Origin: CANLBN01 sp965230205
GTDB taxonomy: Bacteria > Pseudomonadota > Gammaproteobacteria > Pseudomonadales > Cellvibrionaceae
Assembly (NCBI GenBank): GCA_965230205.1
Contig: OZ245996.1
Coordinates: 3,162,001-3,226,000, forward strand
Length of the DNA: 64,000 nucleotides
Reading direction: 5' to 3'
The position numbers were made by a program, and so were the translations under genes. Within the stretch, counting starts at the first letter, position 1. Each line of letters opens with the position of its first letter. The notes beneath the pieces are model-generated. The model was not told where the DNA came from and searched no databases. It saw nothing but the letters and a program-made list of their open reading frames with translations. Positions 1 to 8,161 of this stretch are shown in pieces.

Positions 1-550
1 CAATTAAGTCCGGATAGAATGATGCTGTTAAAGCGGTTAATGCTGCCCCTCCTGAATAACCAACAACAATCATTTGTTCTGGCTGATAATGTGTTTTTAA
101 AATACTGATACCTGCAGCTAAAGTATCAATAACCGCTTCAGTATAATTATCATAATCTCTGTCTGAATCAGGCCCACTAGACGGGTTTAAATTGCTGCCT
201 AAATACCCAGGCCTTACTAATGAGACGACCATCGAGTCAGGGTTCACTAAATCTGGACGTATTTGACTAAAGTCATCACTTGGAAGGCCATGGCCTCGGT
301 CTCCATGAATTAAAACCCAAAGATAACGTGGGTTTTCTATTGTTCTTGACGATATTAGTCGTAAACAGCCATTACTTGTATCTACTGACCTAACATTATC
401 ATTCTCACAAGCCCTTGAAGCAGAGTCACTACCACCACCTCCGCCCCCGCAGCCTGTTAATAGAGCTAGCATTATGAATAAATACAGGTGTTGATTATTC
501 GTCTTCACCCTTTGTATTGATCTCCATAAGTTTGAGAAAACTGACATCAT
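1..550 (-). CDS. lipoprotein alpha/beta hydrolase, partial (3' end outside window)
   Basis: Reading leftward from about 550, an open frame runs off the left edge, so the C-terminus is missing. The N-terminus has a hydrophobic stretch ending in a lipobox-like LLTGC followed by a run of six glycines, so export and lipidation at that Cys are likely. Further in are a strand ending LWVLIHGDRGHG (oxyanion-type His-Gly) and a nucleophile elbow GYSGG (G-x-S-x-G), the signature of serine esterases and other alpha/beta hydrolases. The first ATG is at 550; a GTG at 508 (beginning MKTNNQ) gives a more typical lipoprotein signal peptide and may be the true start. Substrate unknown. Confidence 0.75.
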   Translation of the reverse strand, partial: MMSVFSNLWRSIQRVKTNNQHLYLFIMLALLTGCGGGGGGSDSASRACENDNVRSVDTSNGCLRLISSRTIENPRYLWVLIHGDRGHGLPSDDFSQIRPDLVNPDSMVVSLVRPGYLGSNLNPSSGPDSDRDYDNYTEAVIDTLAAGISILKTHYQPEQMIVVGYSGGAALTALTASFYPDLI

Positions 551-696
551 CCATATTCCTTGTTTTGTAGATTATGCTTTTTGATAGGTCGCTATGAGGT
601 TAAGCGCGTACTTTATAGCTTATATTCAGATGAAGTTAACATATATGACAGGAGAGTTTAATATGATAAAAATCTCATACGATACAAGTCTTTGTA

Positions 697-1272
697 TTAG
701 ATATTATTTAAGCGCTTGGTAATGACATGGGTAAGATTATCGATTTCTAACTTTGAAAGAAACCTCAATTGCTCTAAAGAAATATTATGTAGGTGTAGAG
801 CGGGCATTTTATGATCAAATTCTCTTAGGTCGCCTTTAACAACAACAGGCAACAGGGGAGAGGAGCGGCGTTGGTTAATCACTTGTAAACCTACATGAAG
901 GGGAACATCTCGAAATGGGGTCGACTTAGTTTTTATAGGGATTCTCAAGAGCATCTGATTTTCAGAAGACGACATATTTGGCACGATATAGAGCCCAGTG
1001 GGTTTAACGGCTAATTCTGAAATGCTTTGAAAGGTATCATGATAAGAATATGGATCTGGTAAAATGACTAAGCGACCATTCTCATCTCTAGGGAAAAATA
1101 TGGTGTAATTGGAGTAAAGTTGGCTAACGGTACCTGAATAAATACACAAATTATTTTCAAAGTGCATGATAAATTCACGGGCCACATTTCTCTTCTCGAA
1201 TTCACGAAAATCCCATGTTAGATCTGCATTGCCTGTTTTAGGTAGCGGAGTACCATCATTACTTTCTAGCAT
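697..1272 (-). CDS. hypothetical protein, 191 aa
   Basis: A clean 191-residue frame with ordinary composition and no opposing gene. I do not recognise a family: there is no signal peptide, no membrane segment and no clear catalytic motif. The second half is rich in beta-type sequence (LPVVVKGDLREF, MPALHLHNIS) and ends in a basic helix, loosely reminiscent of small PilZ-like folds, but the PilZ RxxxR motif is absent, so I make no such call. It is flanked by the truncated lipoprotein hydrolase on the same strand and, upstream, by a strong palindrome. The ribosome-binding site before the ATG is weak. Confidence 0.7.
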   Translation of the reverse strand: MLESNDGTPLPKTGNADLTWDFREFEKRNVAREFIMHFENNLCIYSGTVSQLYSNYTIFFPRDENGRLVILPDPYSYHDTFQSISELAVKPTGLYIVPNMSSSENQMLLRIPIKTKSTPFRDVPLHVGLQVINQRRSSPLLPVVVKGDLREFDHKMPALHLHNISLEQLRFLSKLEIDNLTHVITKRLNNI

Positions 1273-1350
1273 AATTAGTCGAGCCTGAAAAATGCGAGAG
1301 TCAAAAATACCAGCAAATTCACATAGTTGCGCCAGTATTTTTAACTCGAT

Positions 1351-1385
1351 GCTCTGAAAAAGTCCATGGACGACTTTTTCAGAGC
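1351..1385. repeat. perfect 14-bp palindrome with 7-nt loop
   Basis: GCTCTGAAAAAGTC (1351-1364) is followed by a 7-nt loop and its exact reverse complement (1372-1385). It lies between two divergently oriented genes in a 344-bp gap (1273-1616), so a simple 3' terminator role does not fit the gene directions. It looks like an interspersed palindromic (REP-type) unit. Nothing else in the gap is recognisable apart from AT-rich sequence. Confidence 0.6.
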
Positions 1386-1616
1386 TAACTAACTAGTCAA
1401 ATGACCATCTTATATACTCATATTCCATAGATCTGTTTCACAGATATACAAAATATTCATTAGACCTGAATTGGATTAGCGTAGGATGTTAATTTGAGAT
1501 TAGCAGATCTTAATGAGTATTCCATTAGGAGACCTAATTGAAATATTTTATAATGCAGCCAATAGATAGGTTTCAACTCCGTTAATCCAAACAACCAAGA
1601 AAGGTAATTAAGTAAA

Positions 1617-2063
1617 GTGTCAAATGTAAAAACACCTTGCATAGGTGTGTGTTCAACAGGTATTGGCGATGTGGTTTGTAGGGGCTGCAAGCGCTTTGCT
1701 CATGAAGTGATTGATTGGAATGGCTATACCGAAAATCAACGGCAACTAGTGGTTGATCGCTTAGATGGTTTTCTCCAACAGGTTGTTGGCAATATGATAG
1801 AAATTTTCGATGAGCAAAAATTACTGGAACAAATGCAATTTCAGCAGATTCGATTTAACCTTGATTTATCTAGTAGCCGATGGGTATACGAACTACTACG
1901 GAATGGCGCTAATCAAATTCAAAGTACTGAAACATTTGGATTTAAAGTAAAGCCTGATTGGCAGCGTTATTCGCTGGACCAAATTAAACAATTTCTAGAG
2001 CAGGACTTCTATACATTATCTAGTGCTCATTATGATCGTTATATTGCTCCCTGCACGCATTAG
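1617..2063 (+). CDS. DUF1289 family Cys-rich protein
   Basis: The N-terminal 40 residues match DUF1289: CIGVC near residue 8, then VCRGCKR at about 20-26 and a conserved VIDWNGYTENQR helix, with four cysteines placed as in this presumed metal-binding family. The rest (about residues 50-148) is not part of the standard short domain and I cannot assign it. Translation starts at GTG 1617, preceded by AAGG at 1601-1604. The family's function is unknown. Confidence 0.85.
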   Translation: MSNVKTPCIGVCSTGIGDVVCRGCKRFAHEVIDWNGYTENQRQLVVDRLDGFLQQVVGNMIEIFDEQKLLEQMQFQQIRFNLDLSSSRWVYELLRNGANQIQSTETFGFKVKPDWQRYSLDQIKQFLEQDFYTLSSAHYDRYIAPCTH

Positions 2064-2079
2064 AGTGAGATTTGCTGAT

Positions 2080-2553
2080 ATGACATTGAATAAGATGATG
2101 TATATTCGCTCAGTTTATTTATCAGTTCTGATATTTCTTCTTTCACCCAACGCCTATAGTAACTCTCTATTAACGGCTATCCCGCCTACCGTTGAAATTT
2201 CAGAAATAGAAATTATTGATTGGGTAGAGAATAATCTCAACCTTAATGCGACATTTGCGGTGGATAATAAAAACTCATTTGATGTGAATATTAAAGCGAT
2301 TCGCTATGATATGACGGTAATAGGAACTTCTATTGCGAAAGATTATTGGAGCCAGGATGTTGTGCTTAAAGCGAATACCAATAATTCCGTAACAATGCCG
2401 GTTGCTGTGAATATGCTAAATGTATTTTCGATAATGCCAGAAGTGTTATTACAAAGCCAAATTCAATATGCATTGACGGGGGCAGTCGCAGTGAAAGATT
2501 TTCCTTTGCATATTCCTTTTGAACATAAAGGGGTTTTGACTTTAGCTCAATAA
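2080..2553 (+). CDS. LEA14-like (LEA type 2 / WHy domain) exported protein
   Basis: The protein begins with a signal peptide (MTLNKMMYIRS then a hydrophobic core ending near NAYSNS) and continues with an immunoglobulin-like beta-sandwich of the LEA type 2 / water-stress-hypersensitive-response kind: PPTVEISEIEIIDW, then LNATFAVDNKNSFDVNIKAI, the family's NPN-like turn. The domain ends near the C-terminus, as expected for the roughly 150-residue bacterial members. I place the start at ATG 2080 because GTGAGA lies 9 nt upstream. A longer frame from 2023 would overlap the preceding gene and would put extra residues before the signal peptide. Role presumably periplasmic; unknown in detail. Confidence 0.78.
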   Translation: MTLNKMMYIRSVYLSVLIFLLSPNAYSNSLLTAIPPTVEISEIEIIDWVENNLNLNATFAVDNKNSFDVNIKAIRYDMTVIGTSIAKDYWSQDVVLKANTNNSVTMPVAVNMLNVFSIMPEVLLQSQIQYALTGAVAVKDFPLHIPFEHKGVLTLAQ

Positions 2554-2557
2554 TACC

Positions 2558-2959
2558 TCAGTGATGAAGCATATGATTCTCAATATGTTCCTTTGTTCTA
2601 TATAAGTCGATAACTCTTCCGTTCAGCATATTGTTGAGCAAGCTATTATTTTTAGGTCCTTTATTGGGCTGACGAATAATCGAGGGTAGCTCGTTCATTG
2701 ATGATTTACTGTATTCCTCTAGCGACTTTTCGATATCGGCGATACAAATTAGTCTCTCATAGGTATCATTTCCCAATTGAAGCTCATTCAAATTCTTGAC
2801 GCGTTTGCGCCATGTTGAAATCGTTGTGCGAGTGGCAGCACCTGCTAATACACGGCGCTCATCATCGGTTAATTGCCATTTGTCCGTTATCAACAAAAAC
2901 TGTTTAGCTGCGATACGGCCTAAATGTGCCTTTTGTTCAACAGAAAGCGTAGGTTCCAT
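2558..2959 (-). CDS. orphan Xre/MbcA/ParS-like antitoxin (DUF2384 type)
   Basis: A 133-residue protein with the layout of RES-Xre/MbcA antitoxins: an N-terminal Xre-like helix-turn-helix region (WQLTDDERRVLAGAATRTTISTWRKR, about 27-53), a middle helix with DTYERLICIADIEKSLEEY, and a C-terminal toxin-binding element with LNGRVIDLYRTKEHIE near residues 112-127. Such antitoxins normally sit next to a RES-domain or other toxin gene; neither neighbour (LEA14-like protein, Na+/H+ antiporter) is one. It is therefore either an orphan antitoxin or a domesticated regulator. Four palindromes just upstream could be its operators. Confidence 0.72.
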   Translation of the reverse strand: MEPTLSVEQKAHLGRIAAKQFLLITDKWQLTDDERRVLAGAATRTTISTWRKRVKNLNELQLGNDTYERLICIADIEKSLEEYSKSSMNELPSIIRQPNKGPKNNSLLNNMLNGRVIDLYRTKEHIENHMLHH

Positions 2960-3024
2960 AAGGTGCCATTTTGAGTGTTATAGAGTGAGTAATGACGACT
3001 AAATATGATTGTCCAGCTTCTAGA

Positions 3025-3207
3025 GTATAGATCTGTCCCCCAATTTTGCAAAAGAGCGATATTCACTGTATATATCTATACATTAAATAAGCTACGAATG
3101 CTGCTTTGCAGGCTAATTACTGTGAGGTACAGTGAAGAAATGTATAGATCTATACCCCTACTATTTTAAATGGCTTTAAAAGGATGCTAAGAAGTATATA
3201 ACTATAC
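3025..3207. promoter_or_regulatory. four phased GTATA-N4-TATAC dyads (putative operators)
   Basis: The gap 2960-3356 holds four copies of one dyad: GTATAGATCTGTCC (3025-3038, 12/14 to consensus), GTATATATCTATAC (3068-3081), GTATAGATCTATAC (3142-3155, perfect palindrome) and GTATATAACTATAC (3194-3207). Centres are about 43, 74 and 52 bp apart, close to 4, 7 and 5 helical turns. They lie between the divergent antitoxin-like regulator and the antiporter gene, so cooperative binding by that regulator is a reasonable inference, not shown. Confidence 0.55.
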
Positions 3208-3356
3208 AAGGGGAGGGTATTTCTAAAACTTATTGGGAATACAGAATAATGAGAAATGTAAGTGGAATAAGGATTAAATAGATAAATGTAGTGTCGTAAT
3301 AAATAGCGAGAATAAGAATGTATAAAAATAACGAAAAATAAACTCGGAGAAAGGAC

Positions 3357-4607
3357 ATGCATGATACTTCTACGATGTTGCTGATCGGTTTAATAAGCCT
3401 GTGTAGTTTGTTAATTCTATTTTCGATTATCAGGCACTATACGAAAACATCATTGATGCCATCAGATGCTTGGATTCTGATTATTGGTATTATCTATGGC
3501 ATTATCATAAAAGAGTTTGATCTCGAGTCTCTGCCTAAGTTTGAGCTTCAGCCCGAGGTCATCATCTTGTTGTTACTGCCTTTGCTGATTTTTGCGAGTG
3601 GCCGACTTATTGATTTGCATAGCCTAAAATCAGAATCTGTCCCCATTGGTTTTTTTGCCATTATTGGTGTAATTGCCACCAGCTTTATGATCGGTGCTCC
3701 TATTGCATGGGTTCTTGATATTCCTCTATTGAATGGATTACTAATAGGGGCGGCAGCAGGTGCAACCGACCCTGCCGCAGTGGCTGCCATCTTTCATAGC
3801 TTTAATATACCTGAGCGATTGAGCTTAATGGTTGAGGGTGAATCATTATTTAATGATGGCACTACTGTCGTGCTATTTACGCTGATTAGCGGTTTATTAT
3901 TTGGCAATGAAATGTTTCATGCTTACGAATCGCTTGGTTTATTTGCTTGGGCTATTATAGGGGCGTTGCCATTAGGTGCAGCCATCGGTTGGCTAGGGGC
4001 AAAGTTACTGATTATTTGGAAGGAAAAGAATGTTTTTTTTCAGGTAAGCATGACATTTGTGGTGACGTATACGGCCTTCCTTCTCGCAGAAGAAGTGCTC
4101 CATGTTTCAGGTGTTATTTCTATCTTATTGGCTGCGATAATCTTCTTTAAAACATGGAATAAAAATGCTGTTAAGGCTGAAGATCAAGAGCAAGTTATGA
4201 AAGATGAATATGTTGTTGATCAATTTTGGGATTATATCGCTTTACTGATCAATGGTGTTCTATTCTTTAGCTTGGGCGCAGCAACGGGCCAACATAATTT
4301 TTTAGAAGTACCAACGATCGCTGTGATCGTTGGTTTAGTCAGCTTAATACTATCACGATGCATTTTGATCTATGGTGGTAATGGTGTGCTGACACTTGTA
4401 GGGAAAAATGTCTCTTTCCCATGGCAAAATATTCTGGTTTTTGGTGGGTTGCGAGGTGCGGTCACCGTTGCGCTTATATTATTGATCCCACATGATTATG
4501 AATATAGAGGGATTTTTCTGTGTATTGCATTTGCAATGATCGCATTCACACTAATTATCCAACCAATATTAATGAAGCTTTATCTTAAAAAGGCTGAATT
4601 AGAGTAA
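3357..4607 (+). CDS. CPA1-family Na+(K+)/H+ antiporter (NhaP-like)
   Basis: A 416-residue polytopic membrane protein with about a dozen hydrophobic segments. The transport core is recognisable: GATDPAA with Asp138 at the unwound helix and EGESLFNDGTT around residues 160-169, the hallmark cation/proton site of CPA1 antiporters of the NhaP/NhaK type. A second conserved segment, FGGLRGAVTVAL, is near residue 362. There is no long cytoplasmic C-terminal tail. It exchanges monovalent cations for protons across the inner membrane, for pH and salt homeostasis. The start at 3357 is preceded by GGAGAAAGGA. Transcribed divergently from the antitoxin-like gene. Ion preference cannot be read from sequence. 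Confidence 0.88.
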   Translation: MHDTSTMLLIGLISLCSLLILFSIIRHYTKTSLMPSDAWILIIGIIYGIIIKEFDLESLPKFELQPEVIILLLLPLLIFASGRLIDLHSLKSESVPIGFFAIIGVIATSFMIGAPIAWVLDIPLLNGLLIGAAAGATDPAAVAAIFHSFNIPERLSLMVEGESLFNDGTTVVLFTLISGLLFGNEMFHAYESLGLFAWAIIGALPLGAAIGWLGAKLLIIWKEKNVFFQVSMTFVVTYTAFLLAEEVLHVSGVISILLAAIIFFKTWNKNAVKAEDQEQVMKDEYVVDQFWDYIALLINGVLFFSLGAATGQHNFLEVPTIAVIVGLVSLILSRCILIYGGNGVLTLVGKNVSFPWQNILVFGGLRGAVTVALILLIPHDYEYRGIFLCIAFAMIAFTLIIQPILMKLYLKKAELE

Positions 4608-4635
4608 TCAGGGGTTCCTAAAGATTTTTGCAAAT

Positions 4636-4660
4636 AAAAAAAGCCACCCAGAGGGTGGCT
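4636..4660 (-). terminator. intrinsic terminator of the TRAP operon
   Basis: AGCCACCC (4642-4649) and GGGTGGCT (4653-4660) form an 8-bp stem with a 3-nt loop. Read on the minus strand, the stem is followed by a run of seven T (4636-4642 complement), giving a classical rho-independent terminator 31 nt after the dctM-type stop codon. The plus strand lacks a T run, so it serves the leftward TRAP genes. Confidence 0.85.
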
Positions 4661-4690
4661 AAAAGGTCAAGCAATAGTGAGGAGGTTTTT

Positions 4691-6079
4691 TTACTTGGCG
4701 TAAATAGTGGCTGGCAACCAGGTGACTAATGTGGGTAATAAAATCACAATGGTTAAGCCAATTAATTGTAAGATGATAAAAGGGATAACACCTCTATAAA
4801 TATCAGTCAGGCTCACTCCTGGAGGGCAAACACCTTTTAAGTAAAACAGTGCGAAGCCAACTGGGGGTGTTAAAAAGGACGTTTGCAAGGTAATAGCAAC
4901 GAGCATTACAAACCAAACTAATTTGGGCTCATCAATTACCCCATATCCATTAATATCAAAATCCATACCGACAATGACCGGCGCCAATAAAGGTAGTGCA
5001 ATTAATGTAATCTCAATCCAGTCTAAAAGAAAACCGAGTAGGAAAACAATTATAAGAACCGAAATAAGCACACCATAAGGGCCAAAGGGTAGGCTTGTTA
5101 ATCCACGCTCAATTAATTCATCTCCGCCAAGTTCTCTTAAAACAAGGGCAAACATTGTTGCACCGATAAAGATCATAAAAATATAAGCGGTTGTCCGGTA
5201 GGCATCTAAACTGACCTGCTTAAAAACAGAGAAATTTAATTTCTTATAATAGGCCGCTAAAAGTGTTGCGCCTAATGCGCCAACACCACTGGCTTCAGTC
5301 GGTGTGCAGATCCCTGCAAATATGGAACCTAATACAGCGAGAATTAATAGTAATGGCGGCAAGATATTTTTGAGGACAGAAATAATTATCTGCACCTCAA
5401 GTTGTCGATAATTTTCTGGTAACGGGGCTTTATCAGGTTTTGCATAGGATACGATTAAGATGTATAAAAGATATAGAGCTCCAAGGATTAAGCCTGGAAA
5501 CACAGCCCCCATAAATAAATCACCAACAGATAAGGCCAATTGATCAGCCATGATAACAAGCATGATACTTGGTGGAAGCAATATTCCTAGTGTTCCTGCA
5601 CTACACACAGTACCTGTTGCTAGTGCTTTATCATAACCTTGGTTCAGCATTGCGGGTAATGATAATAGGCCTAGTAGAACAACTGACGCACCAATAATGC
5701 CAGTAGATGCCGCTAAAATAATGCCGATTAAAGTGACCGTAAGTGCTAAGCCCCCACGGACTTTACCAAATAAATCTTGCATCGACAGCATGAGCCGTTC
5801 CGCAACACCTGACTTATCCAGCATCAAACCCATAAAGATAAACATTGGCAAAGCAACCAGTACCCAATTTTCCATTAGGGAATATAATCGTGATACAACC
5901 AAACCAAGAGTATTTAAATCCAGGCCTGTAATTGTGCCAAAATAAATATCTGAAAAATAACCGATAAAACCAAATATAACGCCAACACCTGCCAATACAT
6001 AACCAACAGGTATCCCGGTAAATAAAAAGGCAATGAATGTTAAAAACATTGCAATAACTAAAATTTCATTAATTTCCAT
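4691..6079 (-). CDS. dctM: TRAP transporter large permease (DctM family)
   Basis: A 462-residue membrane protein with the sequence of TRAP-T large subunits: N-terminal FLTGIPVGYVLAG-like helices, VALPMFIFMGLMLDKSG, GIIGASVVLLG, GTLGILLPPSIMLVI and the later TEASGVGALGA and TPPVGFALFYLKGV motifs. This subunit carries the sodium-coupled transport channel of the tripartite secondary transporter. It is the last gene of a leftward operon after dctP and dctQ (2-nt gap to dctQ), followed by an intrinsic terminator. Context with two lactate dehydrogenases suggests lactate or a related 2-hydroxy/2-oxo acid as substrate. Confidence 0.93.
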   Translation of the reverse strand: MEINEILVIAMFLTFIAFLFTGIPVGYVLAGVGVIFGFIGYFSDIYFGTITGLDLNTLGLVVSRLYSLMENWVLVALPMFIFMGLMLDKSGVAERLMLSMQDLFGKVRGGLALTVTLIGIILAASTGIIGASVVLLGLLSLPAMLNQGYDKALATGTVCSAGTLGILLPPSIMLVIMADQLALSVGDLFMGAVFPGLILGALYLLYILIVSYAKPDKAPLPENYRQLEVQIIISVLKNILPPLLLILAVLGSIFAGICTPTEASGVGALGATLLAAYYKKLNFSVFKQVSLDAYRTTAYIFMIFIGATMFALVLRELGGDELIERGLTSLPFGPYGVLISVLIIVFLLGFLLDWIEITLIALPLLAPVIVGMDFDINGYGVIDEPKLVWFVMLVAITLQTSFLTPPVGFALFYLKGVCPPGVSLTDIYRGVIPFIILQLIGLTIVILLPTLVTWLPATIYAK

Positions 6080-6081
6080 GA

Positions 6082-6648
6082 TTACTTCTCTCCGTCTACA
6101 TCTGATATCAATGCATTGATATTATTTAATAGGCGTGACAACACCGCGATAGCGAGAAATGCAAAGCTGATAGGGATAACGGCTTTGATTGCCCAACGAA
6201 AAGGTAATCCTAAAGGAGAGTTTGAGGATTCATTCACTCGATAAGAGTCTGCGACATAATCCAATCCATTGACAAAGACAACGTAGATAAACGGAAATAC
6301 AAAAACTACAGTGCCAAAAATTTCCCATTTGCGTACAGTTCGTCGCATCAATCTATCGGCAACAACATCAACCCGTACTTGGCTATTGGTTATTTCAGCA
6401 TAAGATAAACCAAACATCATTCCAATTGCATAAAGGTGCCATTGGATTTCTTCAAAAACAATCAAACCATTATTAAAGCCATATCGCAGTAAAACATTTG
6501 CAAGGATAGCGAATACTAAAATAGCGTAGGCCCAGCAAAAAATAAGTGCAGAAGAACGAATAAATTTTTCTAAAGCAAAAGAAACTCTGGCAAGCAATGT
6601 TGTGCTTGTCGGTCCTATCGGGTCAGTAGGTGGGTGGCTTACAGACAT
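6082..6648 (-). CDS. dctQ: TRAP transporter small permease (DctQ family)
   Basis: Four hydrophobic helices with the DctQ pattern (NVLLRYGFN in the second, FEEIQWHLYAIGMMFGLSYA, then a cytoplasmic basic loop, then two further helices). The protein pairs with DctM in the inner membrane. I start at ATG 6648 (MSVSHPP) because GGAG lies 9 nt upstream; the frame extends to a TTG at 6663, but that would place the SD inside the coding region. It lies between the binding-protein gene (104 nt upstream) and dctM (2 nt downstream). Confidence 0.9.
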   Translation of the reverse strand: MSVSHPPTDPIGPTSTTLLARVSFALEKFIRSSALIFCWAYAILVFAILANVLLRYGFNNGLIVFEEIQWHLYAIGMMFGLSYAEITNSQVRVDVVADRLMRRTVRKWEIFGTVVFVFPFIYVVFVNGLDYVADSYRVNESSNSPLGLPFRWAIKAVIPISFAFLAIAVLSRLLNNINALISDVDGEK

Positions 6649-6752
6649 CTGAATAAGCTCCAAGATAATATAAAAGGTAAAAATGGGCGTATGATTAGTA
6701 CGCCCGGGGATTTAATCGATTGAACTATTTTTATAGTTGTTAATTTTTGATA

Positions 6753-7805
6753 TTACTTTCTAGGTAGGAATGCATTCTTTTCCCAGAGAGAGTAATCTTG
6801 ACGGAAAGCACTTAAGTCAGCCCAGATTTCTGCGAAGTTAGCATCTTTGGCTTTTTGTTCTTCAACAACCTCATCCCATTTCGCTTTAAAGACGGTTAAC
6901 ATTTCTTCTGACCAGTACTTATTTTGAACGCCGTTCTTAACGTTTTCAGCCATAACAGGTGCTTGAATTGCTTCACCTAATGCTAAAGAATCCAGAGTCG
7001 CAGCACGGCAAAGTTGAGTAATAACGGCTTGTTGTGTATCACTCATCTTCTTCCATGTATCTTTATTGATAATTAACTCAAAAACAGTCGCTTGTTGATG
7101 CCAGCCCGGATAGTAGTTGTACTTAACAATTTTGCTTAAGCCGATACGTTTATCAATTGCAGGCATAGAGAATTCAGTAGCATCGATAGCGCCTTTTTCC
7201 AAAGCAGGGAAGATCTCTCCACCAGGTAATCCAACAGTACTGACACCTAATTTTTCCATCACTTCAGCACCTAAGCCAAAGAAACGCATTTTTAAACCTT
7301 TCAAATCTTCAGGCTTATTAATTTCTTTCGCAAACCAGCCTGAGGTTTCTGGAGCAATAATTCCACAGGTCTGTGTTTTCACGTTATATCCAGATTTGTC
7401 ATAAAGTTCTTGATGCAATTTCCCACCGTTGCCATACATCAACCATGCTAGATATTCCGGTGCTTCAGGGCCAAAAGGTACAGCCGAAAACAAACGCGCT
7501 GCAGGCATCTTGCCGCCCCAGTTACCGGGGGTAGCGTATCCCGCTTGAACTTTTCCTGTTGAAACAGCATCCAGAATTTCACCTGGTGCAATCAGCTTTT
7601 TAGGCTCATATAGCTTAACTTTTACAGAGCCTCCACTCAGTACGCCCGCATTGTCCGCTACATACTTAGCGACAGAACCTAACCCAGGAAGGTGAGACCC
7701 ATAATAAATTGGCATTTTCAGTAACACAGGTTTGTCAGCAGCGTGGCTAACAGATATTGATGCTGCCGCCAAAGCAGCACATAGGAATGAACTAACGACT
7801 TTCAT
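6753..7805 (-). CDS. dctP: TRAP transporter substrate-binding protein (DctP/TakP-like, probably lactate or 2-oxoacid)
   Basis: A 350-residue periplasmic protein with a Sec signal peptide ending SVSHA-AD. The segment GLPGGEIFPALEKGAIDATEF and the following IVKYNYYPGWHQQ resemble the TakP / lactate-binding subgroup of DctP proteins, in which Arg and the YYPGWH segment contact a carboxylate ligand. Its divergent neighbour is D-lactate dehydrogenase, and two TGGT-N3-ACCA operators lie 104-134 nt upstream of the start, so lactate is the likeliest ligand; pyruvate or another short 2-oxo/hydroxy acid is the alternative. First gene of the dctPQM operon. Confidence 0.9.
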   Translation of the reverse strand: MKVVSSFLCAALAAASISVSHAADKPVLLKMPIYYGSHLPGLGSVAKYVADNAGVLSGGSVKVKLYEPKKLIAPGEILDAVSTGKVQAGYATPGNWGGKMPAARLFSAVPFGPEAPEYLAWLMYGNGGKLHQELYDKSGYNVKTQTCGIIAPETSGWFAKEINKPEDLKGLKMRFFGLGAEVMEKLGVSTVGLPGGEIFPALEKGAIDATEFSMPAIDKRIGLSKIVKYNYYPGWHQQATVFELIINKDTWKKMSDTQQAVITQLCRAATLDSLALGEAIQAPVMAENVKNGVQNKYWSEEMLTVFKAKWDEVVEEQKAKDANFAEIWADLSAFRQDYSLWEKNAFLPRK

Positions 7806-7908
7806 AAGTGAGATCTCCTGAGAAGAGTTTTATTTTTATTACATTTACTTAATAAATTATTAATTTTTAAGCACTAATAGTTATTTAAAGGCTTAATATT
7901 AACAAAGG

Positions 7909-7939
7909 TGGTATTACCATATGTTAAATGGTCTTACCA
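7909..7939. promoter_or_regulatory. paired LldR/PdhR-type operators upstream of dctP / dld
   Basis: TGGTATTACCA (7909-7919) and TGGTCTTACCA (7929-7939) are two palindromes of the TGGT-N3-ACCA type recognised by FCD-family GntR regulators such as PdhR and LldR. Their centres are exactly 20 bp apart, about two helical turns. They sit in the 356-bp divergent region between the TRAP operon and the D-lactate dehydrogenase gene. The same paired architecture recurs at 11307-11337. Confidence 0.8.
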
Positions 7940-8161
7940 ATCAATCACTTTTTGTACTAAAATGGAAAAAATCTCAAAAAACGCACTATTTTTGACTAAT
8001 TTGAAGGTTTTCAATGGAAAAAATTGAGGGCATTAAGGCTTGTTGACCTAAATTGGTAAATTGTAGGTTCGGCAGAAGAAGTATTTATAGTGAGCTGCAC
8101 TTTTTTGGGGTGATGAATAACAAAATAACGCATAATTTTTACTACACTTTGGATTTGTATC

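Noticed and set aside
1460..1690. Minus-strand 76-codon frame
   Set aside because: It overlaps the start of the DUF1289 gene, has no ribosome-binding site and resembles no protein.
3150..3362. Minus-strand 70-codon frame rich in Tyr, Ile and Ser
   Set aside because: AT-rich intergenic sequence that contains the palindromic operators; composition is that of random AT-rich DNA.
2558..3362. Complete toxin-antitoxin pair
   Set aside because: I looked for a RES-domain or other toxin on both sides of the antitoxin-like gene and found none.
8041..8075. Further operator upstream of dld (AATTGGTAAATTGT)
   Set aside because: Only one half-site matches; the ACCA arm is missing, so it is not listed as an operator.
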